Positions 27,140 to 38,236 of a stretch of DNA of 39,170 nt are shown here, in pieces. How positions within the stretch are numbered: the first letter of the stretch is position 1; each line of letters begins with the position of its first letter. This stretch comes from Mycobacterium sp. UM_CSW (lineage in GTDB: Bacteria; Actinomycetota; Actinomycetes; Mycobacteriales; Mycobacteriaceae), in NCBI RefSeq assembly GCF_000455205.1, contig NZ_AUWQ01000051.1, forward strand, positions 1 to 39,170, read 5' to 3'. The notes beneath the pieces are model-generated. The model was not told where the DNA came from and made no database searches. It was given only the letters and a program-made list of their open reading frames with translations. Position numbers and translations under genes: made by a program.

Positions 27140-28660
27140 GTGTCCACAGGTTTGCGCCCCAGCGCCGGCGCCGGCGTCCGGTTGCCCGAGCTGGCGGCCC
27201 GGGTCGGCGCGGTGATGGCCGACGGGGTGGCGGTGCCGGACGTCCCGGTCACCGGCGTGACGCTGCGCGCGCAGGACGTGCGGCCCGGCGACCTGTTCGC
27301 CGCGCTGCCCGGCTCGGCCACGCACGGCGCCCGATATGCCGCCGACGCGATCGGCGGCGGCGCCGTCGCGGTGCTCACCGACGCCGCGGGGGTCGCCGAA
27401 ATGGGCGATGCGGCCGCGACCGTGCCCACCCTGGTGCACCCCACGCCCCGCGGCGTGCTGGGCGGCCTGGCGGCCGCCGTGTACGGCAACCCGTCGGAGG
27501 AGGTCACGGTCATCGGCATCACCGGAACGTCCGGCAAGACCACCACGACCTATCTGGTCGAGTCCGGCCTGCGTGCCGGCGGGCGGACGGCCGGGCTGGT
27601 CGGCACCATCGGCATCCGCGTCGACGGCGCCGACATCCCCAGCGCGCTGACCACCCCGGAGGCCCCCGCGCTGCAGGCGATGCTCGCCGCGATGGCCGAA
27701 CAGGGGGTGGACACGGTGGTCATGGAGGTGTCCAGCCACGCGCTGGCCCTGGGCCGGGTGGACGGCACCGGGTTCGCGGTGGGCGCGTTCACCAACCTGT
27801 CCCGCGACCACCTCGACTTCCACCCCACCATGGCCGATTACTTCGAGGCCAAGGCCGCGCTGTTCGACCCCGGGTCACCGCTGCGGGCCCGCCGGGCCGT
27901 CGTGTGCATCGACGACGACGCCGGTCGCGCGATGGCCGCCCGCGCTGAGGAACCGATTACCGTCAGCGCCGCCGGCGAACCCGCCGACTGGCGCGCGGTG
28001 GACGTCGCGCCGATGGGCCCGGGGGGCCAAGAGTTCACCGCGGTGGACCCCGCCGGCGTGCACCACCGCGTCGGCATCCGGCTGCCCGGCCACTACAACG
28101 TCGCGAATGCCCTTGTGGCGCTGGCGATCCTGGACGCGGTGGGCGTCTCCCCGGAGCAGGCGGCCCCGGGGCTGCTGCAAACCCGCGTCCCCGGGCGGCT
28201 GGAAGAGATCGACCGCGGCCAGGATTTCCTCGCGCTGGTCGACTACGCCCACAAGCCCGAGGCGCTGCGCGCGGTCCTGACCGCCCTGGCGGGTCCGGGG
28301 CGCCGGCTGGCGGTGGTGTTCGGCGCCGGCGGCGACCGCGACCCGGGCAAGCGGGCCCCGATGGGCGAAATCGCCGCGGAGCTGGCCGATTTGGTCGTCG
28401 TCACCGACGACAACCCGCGCCGGGAGGATCCGGCGGCCATCCGCCGGGAGATTCTTTCCGGGACGGCGGGCGGCTCGGCGCAGGTCGTCGAGATCGGCGA
28501 CCGCCGGGCCGCGATCGAACACGCGGTGGCCTGGGCCGGCCCCGGCGACGTGGTGCTGGTCGCGGGCAAGGGCCACGAAACCGGGCAGCAGGGGGCCACC
28601 GAGACCCGCCCGTTCGACGACCGGGTGGAGCTGGCCCGCGCGTTGGAGGCCCGCCGGTGA
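27140..28660 (+). CDS. murE: UDP-N-acetylmuramoyl-L-alanyl-D-glutamate--2,6-diaminopimelate ligase
   Basis: MurE adds meso-diaminopimelate to UDP-MurNAc-L-Ala-D-Glu in the cytoplasm, with ATP. The ATP-binding motif is GTSGKTTT with K133. [10 protein letters not shown] follows, and D424-N-P-R427 (DNPRRED) is the motif that selects meso-diaminopimelate. At 506 residues it is slightly shorter than M. tuberculosis MurE. The start is GTG 27140 with GGGAGGTG 6-13 bases upstream. The end overlaps murF by four bases (GTGA). It is the first gene of the tightly overlapping mur block, after the gap behind pbpB. Confidence 0.95.
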   Translation: MSTGLRPSAGAGVRLPELAARVGAVMADGVAVPDVPVTGVTLRAQDVRPGDLFAALPGSATHGARYAADAIGGGAVAVLTDAAGVAEMGDAAATVPTLVHPTPRGVLGGLAAAVYGNPSEEVTVIGITGTSGKTTTTYLVESGLRAGGRTAGLVGTIGIRVDGADIPSALTTPEAPALQAMLAAMAEQGVDTVVMEVSSHALALGRVDGTGFAVGAFTNLSRDHLDFHPTMADYFEAKAALFDPGSPLRARRAVVCIDDDAGRAMAARAEEPITVSAAGEPADWRAVDVAPMGPGGQEFTAVDPAGVHHRVGIRLPGHYNVANALVALAILDAVGVSPEQAAPGLLQTRVPGRLEEIDRGQDFLALVDYAHKPEALRAVLTALAGPGRRLAVVFGAGGDRDPGKRAPMGEIAAELADLVVVTDDNPRREDPAAIRREILSGTAGGSAQVVEIGDRRAAIEHAVAWAGPGDVVLVAGKGHETGQQGATETRPFDDRVELARALEARR

Positions 28661-30186
28661 TCGACCTGACCGTCGCGCAAATCGCCGAAATCGTCGGCGG
28701 CACACTGGCGGACATCACACCGGAGGACGCCGCCGAACTGCGCGTCACCGGGACCGTCGAGTTCGACTCGCGCGCCGTCGGCCCGGGCGGGCTGTTCCTG
28801 GCGCTGCCCGGCGCGCGATCCGACGGCCACGATCACGCACCCTCGGCCATCGCGGCCGGGGCCGTGGCGGTGCTGGCCGCGCGTCCGGTCGGGGTACCCG
28901 CCATCGTCGTCACCCCGACCAGGGCGGACGACACCCGGGCCGGGGTGCTCGAGCACGACGCCGACGGCTCGGGCGCCGCGGTTTTGGCCGCGCTGGCCAA
29001 GCTGGCCCGGGCGGTGGCGGCCGAACTGGTCGCCGGCGGGCTGACCATCATCGGAATCACCGGCTCGTCGGGCAAGACCTCGACCAAGGACTTGGTGGCC
29101 GCCGTGCTGGCGCCCCTCGGCGAGGTGGTCGCCCCGCCGGGGTCGTTCAACAACGAGCTGGGCCACCCCTGGACGGTGTTGCGCGCGACGCGGCGCACCG
29201 ACTACCTCGTTCTCGAGATGTCGGCGCGGCACCCCGGCAACATCGCCGCGCTGGCCGAGATCGCCACCCCGGCGATCGGCGTGGTCCTCAACGTCGGCAC
29301 CGCCCATCTGGGCGAATTCGGCTCGCGGGAGGCCATCGCGCGAACCAAATCCGAGCTACCGCAAGCCGTTCCGTCGTCGGGCGTCGTGATCCTCAACGTC
29401 GACGACCCGGCCGTGGCGGCGATGGCCGACGTCACCACCGCCCGGGTGGTCCGGGTCAGCCGCGCGAGCCAGACGGACGGAGGGCCGAGCGACGTGTGGG
29501 CCGATGGAGTGTCGCTGGACGAACTGGCCCGGCCGCGCTTTACCCTGCACGCGATGGACAGCGCCGCCCCGGTACAACTCAGCGTGTTCGGCGACCACCA
29601 GGTCACCAACGCGCTGTGCGCCGGCGCGGTCGCCTTGCAATGCGGCGCCGGCATCGAGCAGGTCGCCGACGCGCTGGCCGGGGCGGGGCCGGTGTCGCGC
29701 CACCGCATGCAGCTGACCACCCGCGCCGACGGCGTCACGGTGATCGACGACGCCTACAACGCCAACCCCGACTCGATGCGGGCCGGGCTGCAGGCGCTGG
29801 CCTGGATCGCCAATGGGCCCGACCCGGCCCAAAAGCGCCGGAGCTGGGCCGTGCTGGGCGAGATGGCCGAACTCGGCGACGACGCGATCACCGAGCACGA
29901 CCGCATCGGCCGGCTCGCCGTGCGCTTAGATGTGTCTCGACTCGTTGTCGTCGGAACCGGGAGGTCGATGAGCGCCATGCACGCCGGCGCGGTCTTGGAA
30001 GGGGCAGGAGGCTCGTGGGGTTCCGGTGAGCGAGGCTCGGTCAACGTCGCCGACGGCGACGCTGCGCTGGCCCTGTTGCGCGCGGAGCTGCGGCCCGGTG
30101 ACGTTGTCCTGGTCAAGGCGTCCAACGCCGCCGGCCTGGGCGCGCTCGCGGAAGCGCTGGCGGCCGACACCGGGGCGCGCCCGTGA
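28657..30186 (+). CDS. murF: UDP-N-acetylmuramoyl-tripeptide--D-alanyl-D-alanine ligase
   Basis: MurF joins D-alanyl-D-alanine to the UDP-MurNAc tripeptide, the last soluble step. The nucleotide-binding motif is GSSGKTSTK with K140. It has [12 protein letters not shown] and the terminal [26 protein letters not shown] block typical of MurF. The length is 509 residues. The GTG start at 28657 overlaps the murE stop; the end overlaps mraY by four bases. The segment around 29926-30040 ([15 protein letters not shown] and a Gly/Ser-rich stretch) is somewhat less GC-rich than its surroundings and aligns with the variable C-terminal domain of the family. Confidence 0.95.
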   Translation: MIDLTVAQIAEIVGGTLADITPEDAAELRVTGTVEFDSRAVGPGGLFLALPGARSDGHDHAPSAIAAGAVAVLAARPVGVPAIVVTPTRADDTRAGVLEHDADGSGAAVLAALAKLARAVAAELVAGGLTIIGITGSSGKTSTKDLVAAVLAPLGEVVAPPGSFNNELGHPWTVLRATRRTDYLVLEMSARHPGNIAALAEIATPAIGVVLNVGTAHLGEFGSREAIARTKSELPQAVPSSGVVILNVDDPAVAAMADVTTARVVRVSRASQTDGGPSDVWADGVSLDELARPRFTLHAMDSAAPVQLSVFGDHQVTNALCAGAVALQCGAGIEQVADALAGAGPVSRHRMQLTTRADGVTVIDDAYNANPDSMRAGLQALAWIANGPDPAQKRRSWAVLGEMAELGDDAITEHDRIGRLAVRLDVSRLVVVGTGRSMSAMHAGAVLEGAGGSWGSGERGSVNVADGDAALALLRAELRPGDVVLVKASNAAGLGALAEALAADTGARP

Positions 30187-31262
30187 GACAGATACTCATC
30201 GCGGTCGCGATCGCGCTGACCGTGTCCATCCTGCTGACCCCGGCGCTGATCCGGCTGTTCACCCGCCAGGGCTTCGGTCACCAGATCCGCGAGGACGGCC
30301 CGCCGACCCACCACACCAAGCGCGGCACCCCGTCGATGGGCGGCGTGGCGATCCTGGCCGGCATCTGGGCGGGGTACCTGGGCACCCACCTGGCGGGCCT
30401 GGCGTTCGACGGCGAGGGCATCTCCGCGTCGGGTCTGCTGGTGCTGGGCCTGGCCACCGTGCTGGGCTTCGTCGGCTTCCTCGACGACCTGATCAAGATC
30501 CGCCGGTCGCGCAACCTCGGGCTGAACAAGACGGCCAAGACGGTCGGGCAGATCGTCGCCGCCGTGCTCTTCGGCGTGCTGGTGTTGCAGTTCCGCAATC
30601 CCAACGGCCTCACACCGGCCAGCGCGAACCTGTCCTACGTACGCGAAATCGCCACCGTCACACTGGCTCCCGGGCTGTTCGTGCTGTTCTGCGTCATCGT
30701 CGTCAGCGCCTGGTCCAACGCGGTCAACTTCACCGACGGCCTGGACGGGCTGGCCGCCGGGTGCATGGCCATGGTCACCGCCGCCTACGTGCTGATCACC
30801 TTCTGGCAATACCGCAACGCGTGCGTCACCGCGCCCGGCCTCGGCTGCTACAACGTGCGTGACCCCCTGGACCTGGCGATCGTCGCGGCCGCCACCGCCG
30901 GCGCCTGCATCGGCTTCCTGTGGTGGAACGCCGCGCCGGCCAAGATCTTCATGGGCGACACCGGCTCGCTGGCGCTGGGTGGCATCATCGCGGGCCTCTC
31001 GGTCACCAGCCGCACCGAGATCCTGGCCGTCGTGCTGGGCTCGCTGTTCGTCGCCGAGGTCACCTCCGTCGTCCTGCAGATCCTGGCCTTTCGCACCACC
31101 GGGCGCCGGGTGTTCCGGATGGCGCCCTTCCACCACCATTTCGAACTGGTCGGCTGGGCCGAGACCACGGTGATCATCCGCTTCTGGCTGCTCACCGCGA
31201 TCACCTGCGGGCTGGGCGTGGCCCTGTTCTACGGTGAGTGGCTGGCCACGATCGGAGCCTGA
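30183..31262 (+). CDS. mraY: Phospho-N-acetylmuramoyl-pentapeptide-transferase
   Basis: MraY (murX in M. tuberculosis) transfers phospho-MurNAc-pentapeptide to undecaprenyl- or decaprenyl-phosphate to make lipid I in the membrane. The protein has about ten membrane segments. Catalytic aspartates appear in FLDDLIK (D101, D102) and NFTDGLDG (D185, D188), and the late histidine motif is [11 protein letters not shown]. The N-terminal [16 protein letters not shown] block is a family signature. It has 359 residues, the usual length. It starts with GTG 30183, overlapping murF; murD begins after one base. Confidence 0.96.
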   Translation: MRQILIAVAIALTVSILLTPALIRLFTRQGFGHQIREDGPPTHHTKRGTPSMGGVAILAGIWAGYLGTHLAGLAFDGEGISASGLLVLGLATVLGFVGFLDDLIKIRRSRNLGLNKTAKTVGQIVAAVLFGVLVLQFRNPNGLTPASANLSYVREIATVTLAPGLFVLFCVIVVSAWSNAVNFTDGLDGLAAGCMAMVTAAYVLITFWQYRNACVTAPGLGCYNVRDPLDLAIVAAATAGACIGFLWWNAAPAKIFMGDTGSLALGGIIAGLSVTSRTEILAVVLGSLFVAEVTSVVLQILAFRTTGRRVFRMAPFHHHFELVGWAETTVIIRFWLLTAITCGLGVALFYGEWLATIGA

Positions 31263-31263
31263 C

Positions 31264-32715
31264 GTGCTTGACCCGCTCGCGCCGGGCGCGCCCGTGCTGG
31301 TGGCCGGCGGCGGCGTCACCGGCAAGGCGGTGCTGGCGGCCCTGACCCGGTTCGGTGCCGTCCCCACCCTGTGCGACGACGACCCCGAAACGCTGCGCCG
31401 GTTCGCCGACGGCGGGGTCGCGACCGCGACGACGTCGACGGCCGCCGAAAGGGTCGCCGACTACGCCCTGGTGGTGACCAGTCCCGGCTTCTCGCCATCC
31501 ACGCCGCTGTTGGCCGCCGCGGCGACGGCGGGCGTGCCCATCTGGGGCGACGTCGAGCTGGCCTGGCGGCTCGACGCCGCCGGCCACTACGGCCCGCCGC
31601 GCCGCTGGCTGGTGGTCACCGGGACCAACGGCAAGACCACGACGACGTCGATGCTGCACGCGATGCTGGTCGCCGGCGGGAAGAACAGCGTGCTGTGCGG
31701 CAACATCGGCGACCCGGTGCTCGACGTGCTGGACCGGCCCGCCGACCTGCTGGCCGTGGAGGCGTCCAGCTTCCAGCTGCACTGGGCGCCCTCGCTGCGG
31801 CCCGAGGCCGGCGTCGTGCTCAACATCGCCGAGGACCACCTGGACTGGCACGCCACCATGGCCGAATACACCGCGGCGAAGGCCCGGGTGCTGGACGGCC
31901 GGGTGGCGGTCGTCGGGCTGGACGACGCCCGGGCCGCCGCGCTGCTGGACGCCGCGGCCGCGCCGGTGCGGGCCGGTTTCCGGCTCGGCGAACCGGCCGC
32001 GGGCGAACTCGGGGTGCGCGACGGAATGCTGGTCGACCGCGCCTTCGCCGACGACCTGGCGCTGCTGCCGGCCGAATCGATCCCGGTGCCCGGCCCGGTC
32101 GGGGTGCTGGACGCCCTGGCCGCCGCGGCCCTGGCCCGCAGCGTCGGCGTGCCGCCTGACGCCATCGGGGCGGCGATCTCCTCGTTCCGACTCGGCCGGC
32201 ACCGCGCCGAGGTGGTGGCCGTCGCCGACGGGATCACCTACGTCGACGACTCCAAGGCGACCAACCCGCACGCCGCGCAGGCGTCGGTGCTGGCCTACCC
32301 CCGGGTGGTGTGGCTGGCCGGCGGTTTGCTGAAGGGCGCATCGGTGGACGCCGAGGTCGCCAGGGTCGCATCGCGGCTGGTCGGCGCGGTGCTCATCGGC
32401 CGAGATCGCGCGGAGGTTGCACAGGCGTTATCGCGACACGCGCCGGATGTCCCCGTCGTCCACGTTGTGACAGGCGAGGATGCTGATATGGATGCGACTG
32501 CTGTGGTTCCTGATGCTTCTGTGACAGAAGTGAGACCTTCCGACGGCGACCTCGGCGCTCGCGTGATGACCGCGGCCGTGGCCGCGGCGCGGGACCTCGC
32601 CAAGCCGGGCGACACGGTGCTGCTGGCACCCGCCGGCGCGTCGTTCGACCAGTTCACCGGTTACGCCGCCCGCGGCGACGCGTTCGCCGCCGCCGTCCGC
32701 GCGGCGATCCGGTAG
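31264..32715 (+). CDS. murD: UDP-N-acetylmuramoylalanine--D-glutamate ligase
   Basis: MurD adds D-glutamate to UDP-MurNAc-L-alanine. An N-terminal Rossmann-like domain begins [13 protein letters not shown]. The P-loop is GTNGKTTTT with K124, followed by [13 protein letters not shown] and [12 protein letters not shown]. The length is 483 residues, close to the 486 of M. tuberculosis. I chose GTG 31264, one base after the mraY stop, since the open frame upstream overlaps mraY. Codons at about 32460-32540 are AT-richer than the rest (a run including ACA, AGA, TCT) and match a variable loop in the family; they hold two TGTGACA sequences and a short palindrome. The ftsW start lies 6 bases after the stop. 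Confidence 0.94.
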   Translation: MLDPLAPGAPVLVAGGGVTGKAVLAALTRFGAVPTLCDDDPETLRRFADGGVATATTSTAAERVADYALVVTSPGFSPSTPLLAAAATAGVPIWGDVELAWRLDAAGHYGPPRRWLVVTGTNGKTTTTSMLHAMLVAGGKNSVLCGNIGDPVLDVLDRPADLLAVEASSFQLHWAPSLRPEAGVVLNIAEDHLDWHATMAEYTAAKARVLDGRVAVVGLDDARAAALLDAAAAPVRAGFRLGEPAAGELGVRDGMLVDRAFADDLALLPAESIPVPGPVGVLDALAAAALARSVGVPPDAIGAAISSFRLGRHRAEVVAVADGITYVDDSKATNPHAAQASVLAYPRVVWLAGGLLKGASVDAEVARVASRLVGAVLIGRDRAEVAQALSRHAPDVPVVHVVTGEDADMDATAVVPDASVTEVRPSDGDLGARVMTAAVAAARDLAKPGDTVLLAPAGASFDQFTGYAARGDAFAAAVRAAIR

Positions 32716-32720
32716 CCGCT

Positions 32721-34406
32721 GTGGGAAACGCGCTGACCCGGCGGCTGCGCCGGGGCAAGTCCAGCAAACAGGCCGCCACCCCCGAGCGGGACGAGGCGGC
32801 CGCCGACGACGCTGCCGACGCCTCGATCGACGAGGACGCGACGGACGTCTTCGAAACCGCCGATCCGCCGAACGCCAGGGCCGGGGGCGGCGCAGGAGGC
32901 GTGAAGGCCCGGGTCGCCGCCCTGCCGGCCGGCCTGCGCGGCCGGTTCGGCGCCTGGCTGGGCCGGCCGATGACGTCGTTTCACCTGATCATCGCCGTCA
33001 CCGGGCTGCTGACCACGCTCGGTCTGATCATGGTGCTGTCCGCCTCGGGGGTGCGCTCGTACGGCGCCGACGGGTCGGCGTGGGTGATCTTCGGCAAGCA
33101 GGTGCTGTGGACGATCATCGGGCTGGTCGCCGCCTATGTCGCGATGCGCGTGTCGGTGCGCTTCATCCGGCGGGTGGCCTTCACCGGCTACCTCATCACG
33201 ATCATCTTGCTGGTGCTCGTGCTGGTTCCCGGGATCGGCAACCTGGCCAACGGCTCGCGCAAGTGGTTTGTGATCGCGGGCTTCTCGATGCAGCCCTCCG
33301 AGCTGGCCAAGATCGCGTTCGCCATCTGGGGCGCCCACCTGCTCGCGGCCCGGCGAATGGAGCGGGCCTCGCTGCGCGAAATGCTGATCCCGCTGGTCCC
33401 GGCCGCGGTCATCGCCCTGGCCTTGATCGTCGCCCAGCCCGACCTGGGGCAGACGGTGTCTCTGGGCATCATCCTGCTCGCCCTGCTGTGGTACGCGGGG
33501 CTGCCGCTGCGGGTCTTCGTCACCTCGCTGCTGGCCGTCTTCATGGCCGGCGCGGTCTTGGCGATGTCCGCGGGGTACCGCTCGGACCGGGTGCGGTCCT
33601 GGATCAACCCCGAAAACGACCCGCAGGACACCGGCTATCAGGCCCGGCAGGCCAAGTTCGCGCTGGCCCACGGCGGCATCTTCGGCGACGGCCTCGGCCA
33701 GGGCGTCGCCAAGTGGAATTACCTGCCCAACGCCCACAACGACTTCATCTTCGCGATCATCGGCGAGGAGCTCGGCTTCATCGGCGCGTTCGGGTTGCTG
33801 GCCCTCTTCGGGGTGTTCGCCTACACCGGGATGCGGATCGCGCGCCGCTCGGCCGACCCGTTCCTGCGGCTGCTGACCGCCACCACGACCATGTGGATCC
33901 TCGGGCAGGCGTTCATCAACATCGGCTACGTGATCGGCGTGCTGCCCGTCACCGGCCTGCAGCTGCCGCTCATCTCCGCCGGCGGAACATCCACGGCCGC
34001 AACGCTTTTCATGATCGGGATCATGACCAACGCGGCCCGGCACGAACCGGAGGCGGTGGCCGCGCTGCGGGCCGGCCGCGACGACAAGGTGACCCGGCTG
34101 CTGCGGCTGCCGCTGCCCCAGCCGTACGTGCCCAGCCGCATCGAGGCGTTCCGCGACCGCAAGAAGGTGGGACCGCCGGCCGCCGGCAAGGCGCCCAAGG
34201 CGCCCGCGCGCAAGGCGCCCCGCGCCGCCGACGCCTCGGTGCGGGGGGCCGCGGGACGAAAGGCCGCCCGCCCGACGCGCCAGTCTGGGGGCGGCGCCCG
34301 CGGGCGGGGAGGGCATCATGGATCTGGCCAGCGCTACGCCAGCCAGGGCGCCGGCCAGCGTAAGGCACGGCGAACTCGCGCATTGGAAGGTCAGCGTTAC
34401 GGGTGA
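32721..34406 (+). CDS. ftsW: Septal peptidoglycan polymerase FtsW (SEDS family)
   Basis: FtsW polymerises lipid II at the septum together with PbpB. The 561-residue protein has an acidic, charged cytosolic N-terminus (about 80 residues), about ten membrane segments, and SEDS motifs such as [28 protein letters not shown], and the [10 protein letters not shown] block. A long basic tail rich in Arg, Lys, Ala and Gly follows the last membrane segment (from about residue 445). In M. tuberculosis the FtsW tail binds FtsZ. The length exceeds that of M. tuberculosis FtsW (524), through a longer tail. The start is GTG 32721; the end overlaps murG by four bases (GTGA). Confidence 0.93.
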   Translation: MGNALTRRLRRGKSSKQAATPERDEAAADDAADASIDEDATDVFETADPPNARAGGGAGGVKARVAALPAGLRGRFGAWLGRPMTSFHLIIAVTGLLTTLGLIMVLSASGVRSYGADGSAWVIFGKQVLWTIIGLVAAYVAMRVSVRFIRRVAFTGYLITIILLVLVLVPGIGNLANGSRKWFVIAGFSMQPSELAKIAFAIWGAHLLAARRMERASLREMLIPLVPAAVIALALIVAQPDLGQTVSLGIILLALLWYAGLPLRVFVTSLLAVFMAGAVLAMSAGYRSDRVRSWINPENDPQDTGYQARQAKFALAHGGIFGDGLGQGVAKWNYLPNAHNDFIFAIIGEELGFIGAFGLLALFGVFAYTGMRIARRSADPFLRLLTATTTMWILGQAFINIGYVIGVLPVTGLQLPLISAGGTSTAATLFMIGIMTNAARHEPEAVAALRAGRDDKVTRLLRLPLPQPYVPSRIEAFRDRKKVGPPAAGKAPKAPARKAPRAADASVRGAAGRKAARPTRQSGGGARGRGGHHGSGQRYASQGAGQRKARRTRALEGQRYG

Positions 34407-35593
34407 ACGGCACGATCAAACAGCCGGCCGGCGGGCTGGGGGCAAGCCCCTCGCCCGCCGGTGCTGCATCATCGGCCCTTGATTCCGTGTCGGTCGTGCT
34501 GGCCGGTGGTGGGACGGCCGGGCACGTGGAGCCCGCCATGGCCGTCGCCGACGCCTTGCGCGCCCTCGACCCGAGCGTCCGGATCACCGCCTTGGGCACC
34601 CGCCGTGGGCTGGAGACCAGGCTGGTGCCCGAGCGCGGCTATCACCTGGAGCTGATCACGCCGGTCCCGCTGCCGCGCAAGCCCAGTGGTGACCTGGCCC
34701 GGCTGCCGCCGCGGGTGTGGCGCGCCGTGCGCGAAACCCGCGCGGTGCTCGACGCCGTCGACGCCGACGTGGTGATCGGCTTCGGCGGCTACGTGGCGAT
34801 GCCGGCGTACCTGGCGGCCCGCGGCATCCCCGGCATTCGGCGCCGGGTCCCGGTGGTGATCCACGAGGCCAACGCCAGGGCCGGCATTGCCAACCGCGTC
34901 GGCGCGCGCACGGCCGACCGGATCCTGTCCGCGGTGCCGGATTCGGGGCTGCGCGGCGCCGAGGTGGTCGGTGTGCCGGTCCGGGCGACCATCACCACGC
35001 TGGACCGCGCCGCGCTGCGCCCCGAGGCGCGCCAGCACTTCGGCTTCGCCGACGACGCACGGGTGCTGCTGGTGTTCGGCGGCTCGCAGGGCGCGGTCTC
35101 GCTGAACCGGGCGGTGTCGGCGGCCGCCGCCGACCTGGCCGCCGCCGGCGTGTCCGTGCTGCATGCCCACGGTCCCAAGAACACCCTCGAGCTGCGCACG
35201 CCCGAGCCGGGCGATCCGCCTTACGTGGCGGTGCCCTACCTCGACCGGATGGACCTGGCCTACGCCGCGGCCGACCTGGCCATCTGCCGATCCGGGGCGA
35301 TGACGGTCGCCGAGGTGTCGGCCGTCGGCCTGCCGGCCATCTACGTGCCCCTGCCGATCGGCAACGGCGAGCAGCGGCTCAACGCGCTGCCGGTGGTCAA
35401 CGCCGGCGGCGGCATGATCGTCGCCGACGCCGACCTGACCCCTGCCCTGGTGGCCCGCGAGGCCGGCGGGTTGCTCAACGACCCGGCGCGGCTGGCGGCC
35501 ATGACGACGGCCGCCGCGCGGGTGGGACACCCGGACGCGGCGCGACGGGTGGCCCAGGCGGCGCTGGACATCGCGGCGCGGAGGCGAGGGTGA
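34403..35593 (+). CDS. murG: Lipid II synthase MurG (UDP-GlcNAc transferase)
   Basis: MurG transfers N-acetylglucosamine from UDP-GlcNAc to lipid I on the inner face of the membrane, making lipid II. It is a GT28 enzyme with [18 protein letters not shown] near the start, a G-loop [23 protein letters not shown], and [24 protein letters not shown]. The N-terminal 28 residues are a Gly/Ala/Ser-rich extension not found in short MurG proteins; an internal GTG at 34487 would remove it. The length is 396 residues. The GTG start at 34403 overlaps the ftsW stop; murC overlaps its end. Confidence 0.95.
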   Translation: MNGTIKQPAGGLGASPSPAGAASSALDSVSVVLAGGGTAGHVEPAMAVADALRALDPSVRITALGTRRGLETRLVPERGYHLELITPVPLPRKPSGDLARLPPRVWRAVRETRAVLDAVDADVVIGFGGYVAMPAYLAARGIPGIRRRVPVVIHEANARAGIANRVGARTADRILSAVPDSGLRGAEVVGVPVRATITTLDRAALRPEARQHFGFADDARVLLVFGGSQGAVSLNRAVSAAAADLAAAGVSVLHAHGPKNTLELRTPEPGDPPYVAVPYLDRMDLAYAAADLAICRSGAMTVAEVSAVGLPAIYVPLPIGNGEQRLNALPVVNAGGGMIVADADLTPALVAREAGGLLNDPARLAAMTTAAARVGHPDAARRVAQAALDIAARRRG

Positions 35594-37059
35594 CCGCCGA
35601 GCAGCTGCCGCCCGAGCTGCGGCGGGTGCACATGGTCGGCATCGGGGGAGCCGGCATGTCGGGCATCGCCCGCATCCTGCTGGACCGGGGCGCGCTGGTC
35701 TCCGGGTCCGACGCCAAGGAGTCACGCGGCCTGCACGCCCTGCGGGCACGAGGCGCGCTGATCCGCGTCGGCCACGACGCGTCGTCGCTGGATCAGCTGC
35801 CGGGCGGCGTCACGGCGGTCATCACCACCCACGCCGCCATCCCGAAGACCAACCCCGAGCTCGTCGAGGCGCGCCGGCGCGGCATCCCGGTGGTCCTGCG
35901 GCCCGTCGTGCTGGCCAAGCTGATGGCCGGGCGCACCACGCTGATGGTCACCGGCACGCACGGCAAGACGACGACGACGTCGATGCTGATCGTCGCCCTG
36001 CAGCATTGCGGGCGCGACCCGTCGTTCGCGGTCGGCGGCGAGCTCGGCGAGGCCGGCACCAACGCCCATCACGGCAGCGGCGACTGCTTCGTCGCCGAGG
36101 CCGACGAGAGCGACGGCTCGCTGCTCGAGTACACGCCCAACGTCGCGGTGGTCACCAACATCGAGACCGATCACCTGGACTTCTACGGCAGCGCCGACGC
36201 GTACGTCGAGGTGTTCGACGCGTTCGTGGAGCGGCTCGCGCCCGGGGGAGCGCTGGTCGTGTGCACCGACGACCCGGGGGCGGCGGCGCTGGCCGAGCGC
36301 ACCGCCGAGCTGGGCATCCGGGTGCTGCGCTACGGCTCCGCGGGGGACGGCCTGGCCGCCAGGCTGTTGTCGTGGGAGCAGCAGGGGATCGAGGCGGTCG
36401 CGCACATCCAGCTCGCGGGCGAGGAGCACCCGCGCGTGATGCGGCTGTCGGTGCCCGGGCGGCACATGGCGCTCAACGCGCTGGGCGCGCTGCTGGCGGC
36501 GCTCGAGATCGGGGCGTCGGCCGACGAGGTGCTCGACGGGCTGGCCGGATTCGAGGGCGTGCGGCGCCGCTTCGAACTGGTCGGGACCTCGGGAACCGGC
36601 CCGGAGGCGGTGCGGGTGTTTGACGACTACGCCCACCACCCCACCGAGATCGCCGCCACGCTGGCCGCAGTCCGCACCGTCCTCGAGCAGAGCGGGGACG
36701 GCCGCTCCATCGTGGTGTTCCAGCCCCATTTATATTCGCGCACAAAGGCTTTCGCCGCCGAGTTCGGTCAGGCGCTGGACGCCGCCGACGAGGTGTTCGT
36801 GCTCGACGTCTACGGCGCGCGCGAACAACCGCTCACCGGCGTCAGCGGGGCCAGCGTCGCCGAGCACGTCAGCGTGCCGGTGCGCTACCTGCCGGATTTC
36901 TCCGCGGTCGCCGGGGAGGTCGCCGAGGCCGCCGGCCCCGGCGACGTCGTCGTCACGATGGGTGCGGGCGACGTGACGCTGCTGGGTCCGGAGATCGTGA
37001 CCGCGCTGCGGCTGCGGGCCAATCGCAGCGCGCCGGGCCGGCCGGGGATACCGCGATGA
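35590..37059 (+). CDS. murC: UDP-N-acetylmuramate--L-alanine ligase
   Basis: MurC adds L-alanine to UDP-MurNAc, the first peptide step. It begins [25 protein letters not shown], has the P-loop GTHGKTTTT with K126, then [12 protein letters not shown], and [11 protein letters not shown] in the C-terminal domain. It has 489 residues, close to the 494 of M. tuberculosis. The GTG start 35590 overlaps the murG stop by four bases; the longer open frame reaching 34717 is a shadow of murG. The end overlaps ftsQ by four bases (ATGA). Confidence 0.95.
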   Translation: MTAEQLPPELRRVHMVGIGGAGMSGIARILLDRGALVSGSDAKESRGLHALRARGALIRVGHDASSLDQLPGGVTAVITTHAAIPKTNPELVEARRRGIPVVLRPVVLAKLMAGRTTLMVTGTHGKTTTTSMLIVALQHCGRDPSFAVGGELGEAGTNAHHGSGDCFVAEADESDGSLLEYTPNVAVVTNIETDHLDFYGSADAYVEVFDAFVERLAPGGALVVCTDDPGAAALAERTAELGIRVLRYGSAGDGLAARLLSWEQQGIEAVAHIQLAGEEHPRVMRLSVPGRHMALNALGALLAALEIGASADEVLDGLAGFEGVRRRFELVGTSGTGPEAVRVFDDYAHHPTEIAATLAAVRTVLEQSGDGRSIVVFQPHLYSRTKAFAAEFGQALDAADEVFVLDVYGAREQPLTGVSGASVAEHVSVPVRYLPDFSAVAGEVAEAAGPGDVVVTMGAGDVTLLGPEIVTALRLRANRSAPGRPGIPR

Positions 37060-37988
37060 CCGAGCCGAACGAGGCCAGCCCGCCCGAGCCCGGCGCTGAC
37101 ACCGCCGACGGCGTGATCACCGAACCGCTCTCGACGGGTCAGCAAGGCGAGGCCGCGGCCGAGGATCCGGCCGAGTTCGAGGGGCCGCGCCGGCGGGCCC
37201 GCCGGGAGCGGGCCGAGCGTCGCGCGGCGCAGGCGCGCGCCCGGGCCATCGAGGAGGCCCGCCGGGAGGCCAAGCGCCAGGCCAGCGGGCGCATCGTCAA
37301 TCAACCCAGACCCGCCCGCGGCGTGGTGCGGGGGCTGAAGATGCTGCTGATCAGCGTGGTGGTGGCCGTCGTCGGCGTCGGGTTGGGCCTGGTGCTGTAC
37401 TTCACGCCCGCGATGTCGGCGCGCGAGATCGTCGTCACCGGAACCGGCACGGTGACGCGCGAGGAGGTGCTGGACGCGGCGCGGGTGCGGCCCGGCACGC
37501 CGCTGCTGCAGATCAACACCAACCAGGTCGCCGAGCGGGTGGCCGCGATCCGGCGGGTGGCCAGCGCGCGCGTGCAGCGGCAGTACCCGTCAGCCCTGCG
37601 CATCACGATCGTGGAGCGGGTGCCGTTGGTGGTGAAGGACTTTCCGGACGGCCCGCACCTGTTCGATCGCGACGGCGTCGACTTCGCGACCGCCCCGCCG
37701 CCCCCGGCGCTGCCCTACATCGACGTCGCCGACCCCGGCCCGAGCGACCCCGCGACCAAGGCCGCGCTGCAGGTGCTGATCGCGCTGCGCCCAGAGGTCT
37801 CGGGCCAGGTGGGCCGGATCGCGGCGCCGTCGGTCGCCTCGATCACGCTGACACTCAACGACGGCCGGGTGGTGATCTGGGGGACCACCGACCGCACCGA
37901 GGAAAAGGCCGAGAAACTGGCCGCGCTGCTGACCCAGCCGGGACGGACCTACGACGTGTCCAGCCCCGATCTGCCGACCGTGAAGTAG
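37056..37988 (+). CDS. ftsQ: Cell division protein FtsQ
   Basis: FtsQ links early and late divisome proteins and works with FtsL and FtsB. A charged cytosolic N-terminus ([26 protein letters not shown]) precedes one membrane segment ([20 protein letters not shown], about residues 96-116). The POTRA domain follows ([19 protein letters not shown] to IVERVPLVV), then a beta-rich domain. It has 310 residues, near the 314 of M. tuberculosis. ATG 37056 overlaps the murC stop. It is separated from ftsZ by 248 bases with palindromic repeats and a candidate promoter, so ftsZ probably has its own start site. Confidence 0.94.
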   Translation: MTEPNEASPPEPGADTADGVITEPLSTGQQGEAAAEDPAEFEGPRRRARRERAERRAAQARARAIEEARREAKRQASGRIVNQPRPARGVVRGLKMLLISVVVAVVGVGLGLVLYFTPAMSAREIVVTGTGTVTREEVLDAARVRPGTPLLQINTNQVAERVAAIRRVASARVQRQYPSALRITIVERVPLVVKDFPDGPHLFDRDGVDFATAPPPPALPYIDVADPGPSDPATKAALQVLIALRPEVSGQVGRIAAPSVASITLTLNDGRVVIWGTTDRTEEKAEKLAALLTQPGRTYDVSSPDLPTVK

Positions 37989-38007
37989 CCGCGCGGGCTC
38001 TCTTCGC

Positions 38008-38061
38008 GAGCGTCACGCTGGCGTGACGCTCGGCGCCGAATGCCACGCTGGCGTGACGCTC
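38008..38061. repeat. Two 30-bp palindromic units, same family as at 4.6 kb
   Basis: GAGCGTCACGC, TG and GCGTGACGCTC (38008-38031) repeat the first unit near 4610 exactly. A second, shorter copy (GCCACGC, TG, GCGTGACGCTC at 38042-38061) follows with a 30-base period. They lie between ftsQ and ftsZ, both on the plus strand, where a hairpin could reduce readthrough into ftsZ. Confidence 0.85.
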
Positions 38062-38156
38062 GGCGCAGAAGCAGGAAAAATTTGCGTGCCGCGCGTCGGC
38101 GCGCCTGCGGGATTAGCGCCCGCCTGACCCATACCGTTCTGTTTGCGCGGAACTAC

Positions 38157-38180
38157 TTGACATAACTCTAACTCTATGGT
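38157..38180 (+). promoter_or_regulatory. Candidate ftsZ promoter region
   Basis: TTGACA (38157-38162) precedes a TANNNT-type hexamer TATGGT (38175-38180), but the 12-base spacing is too short for a normal pair, so only one may be used. Between them is a tandem ACTCTA repeat, and a TTGAGG tandem repeat follows. The region is AT-richer than its surroundings. In M. tuberculosis ftsZ has several promoters in this position. Confidence 0.4.
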
Positions 38181-38236
38181 TGAGGTTGAGGGTTTGCCAA
38201 GCGGACACACCGAGTCCCACCAGGGAGGAAGAAGTA

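Noticed and set aside
38157-38180. Canonical TTGACA/-10 promoter of ftsZ
   Set aside because: The two hexamers are only 12 bases apart, too close for one normal promoter; kept only as a low-confidence region.
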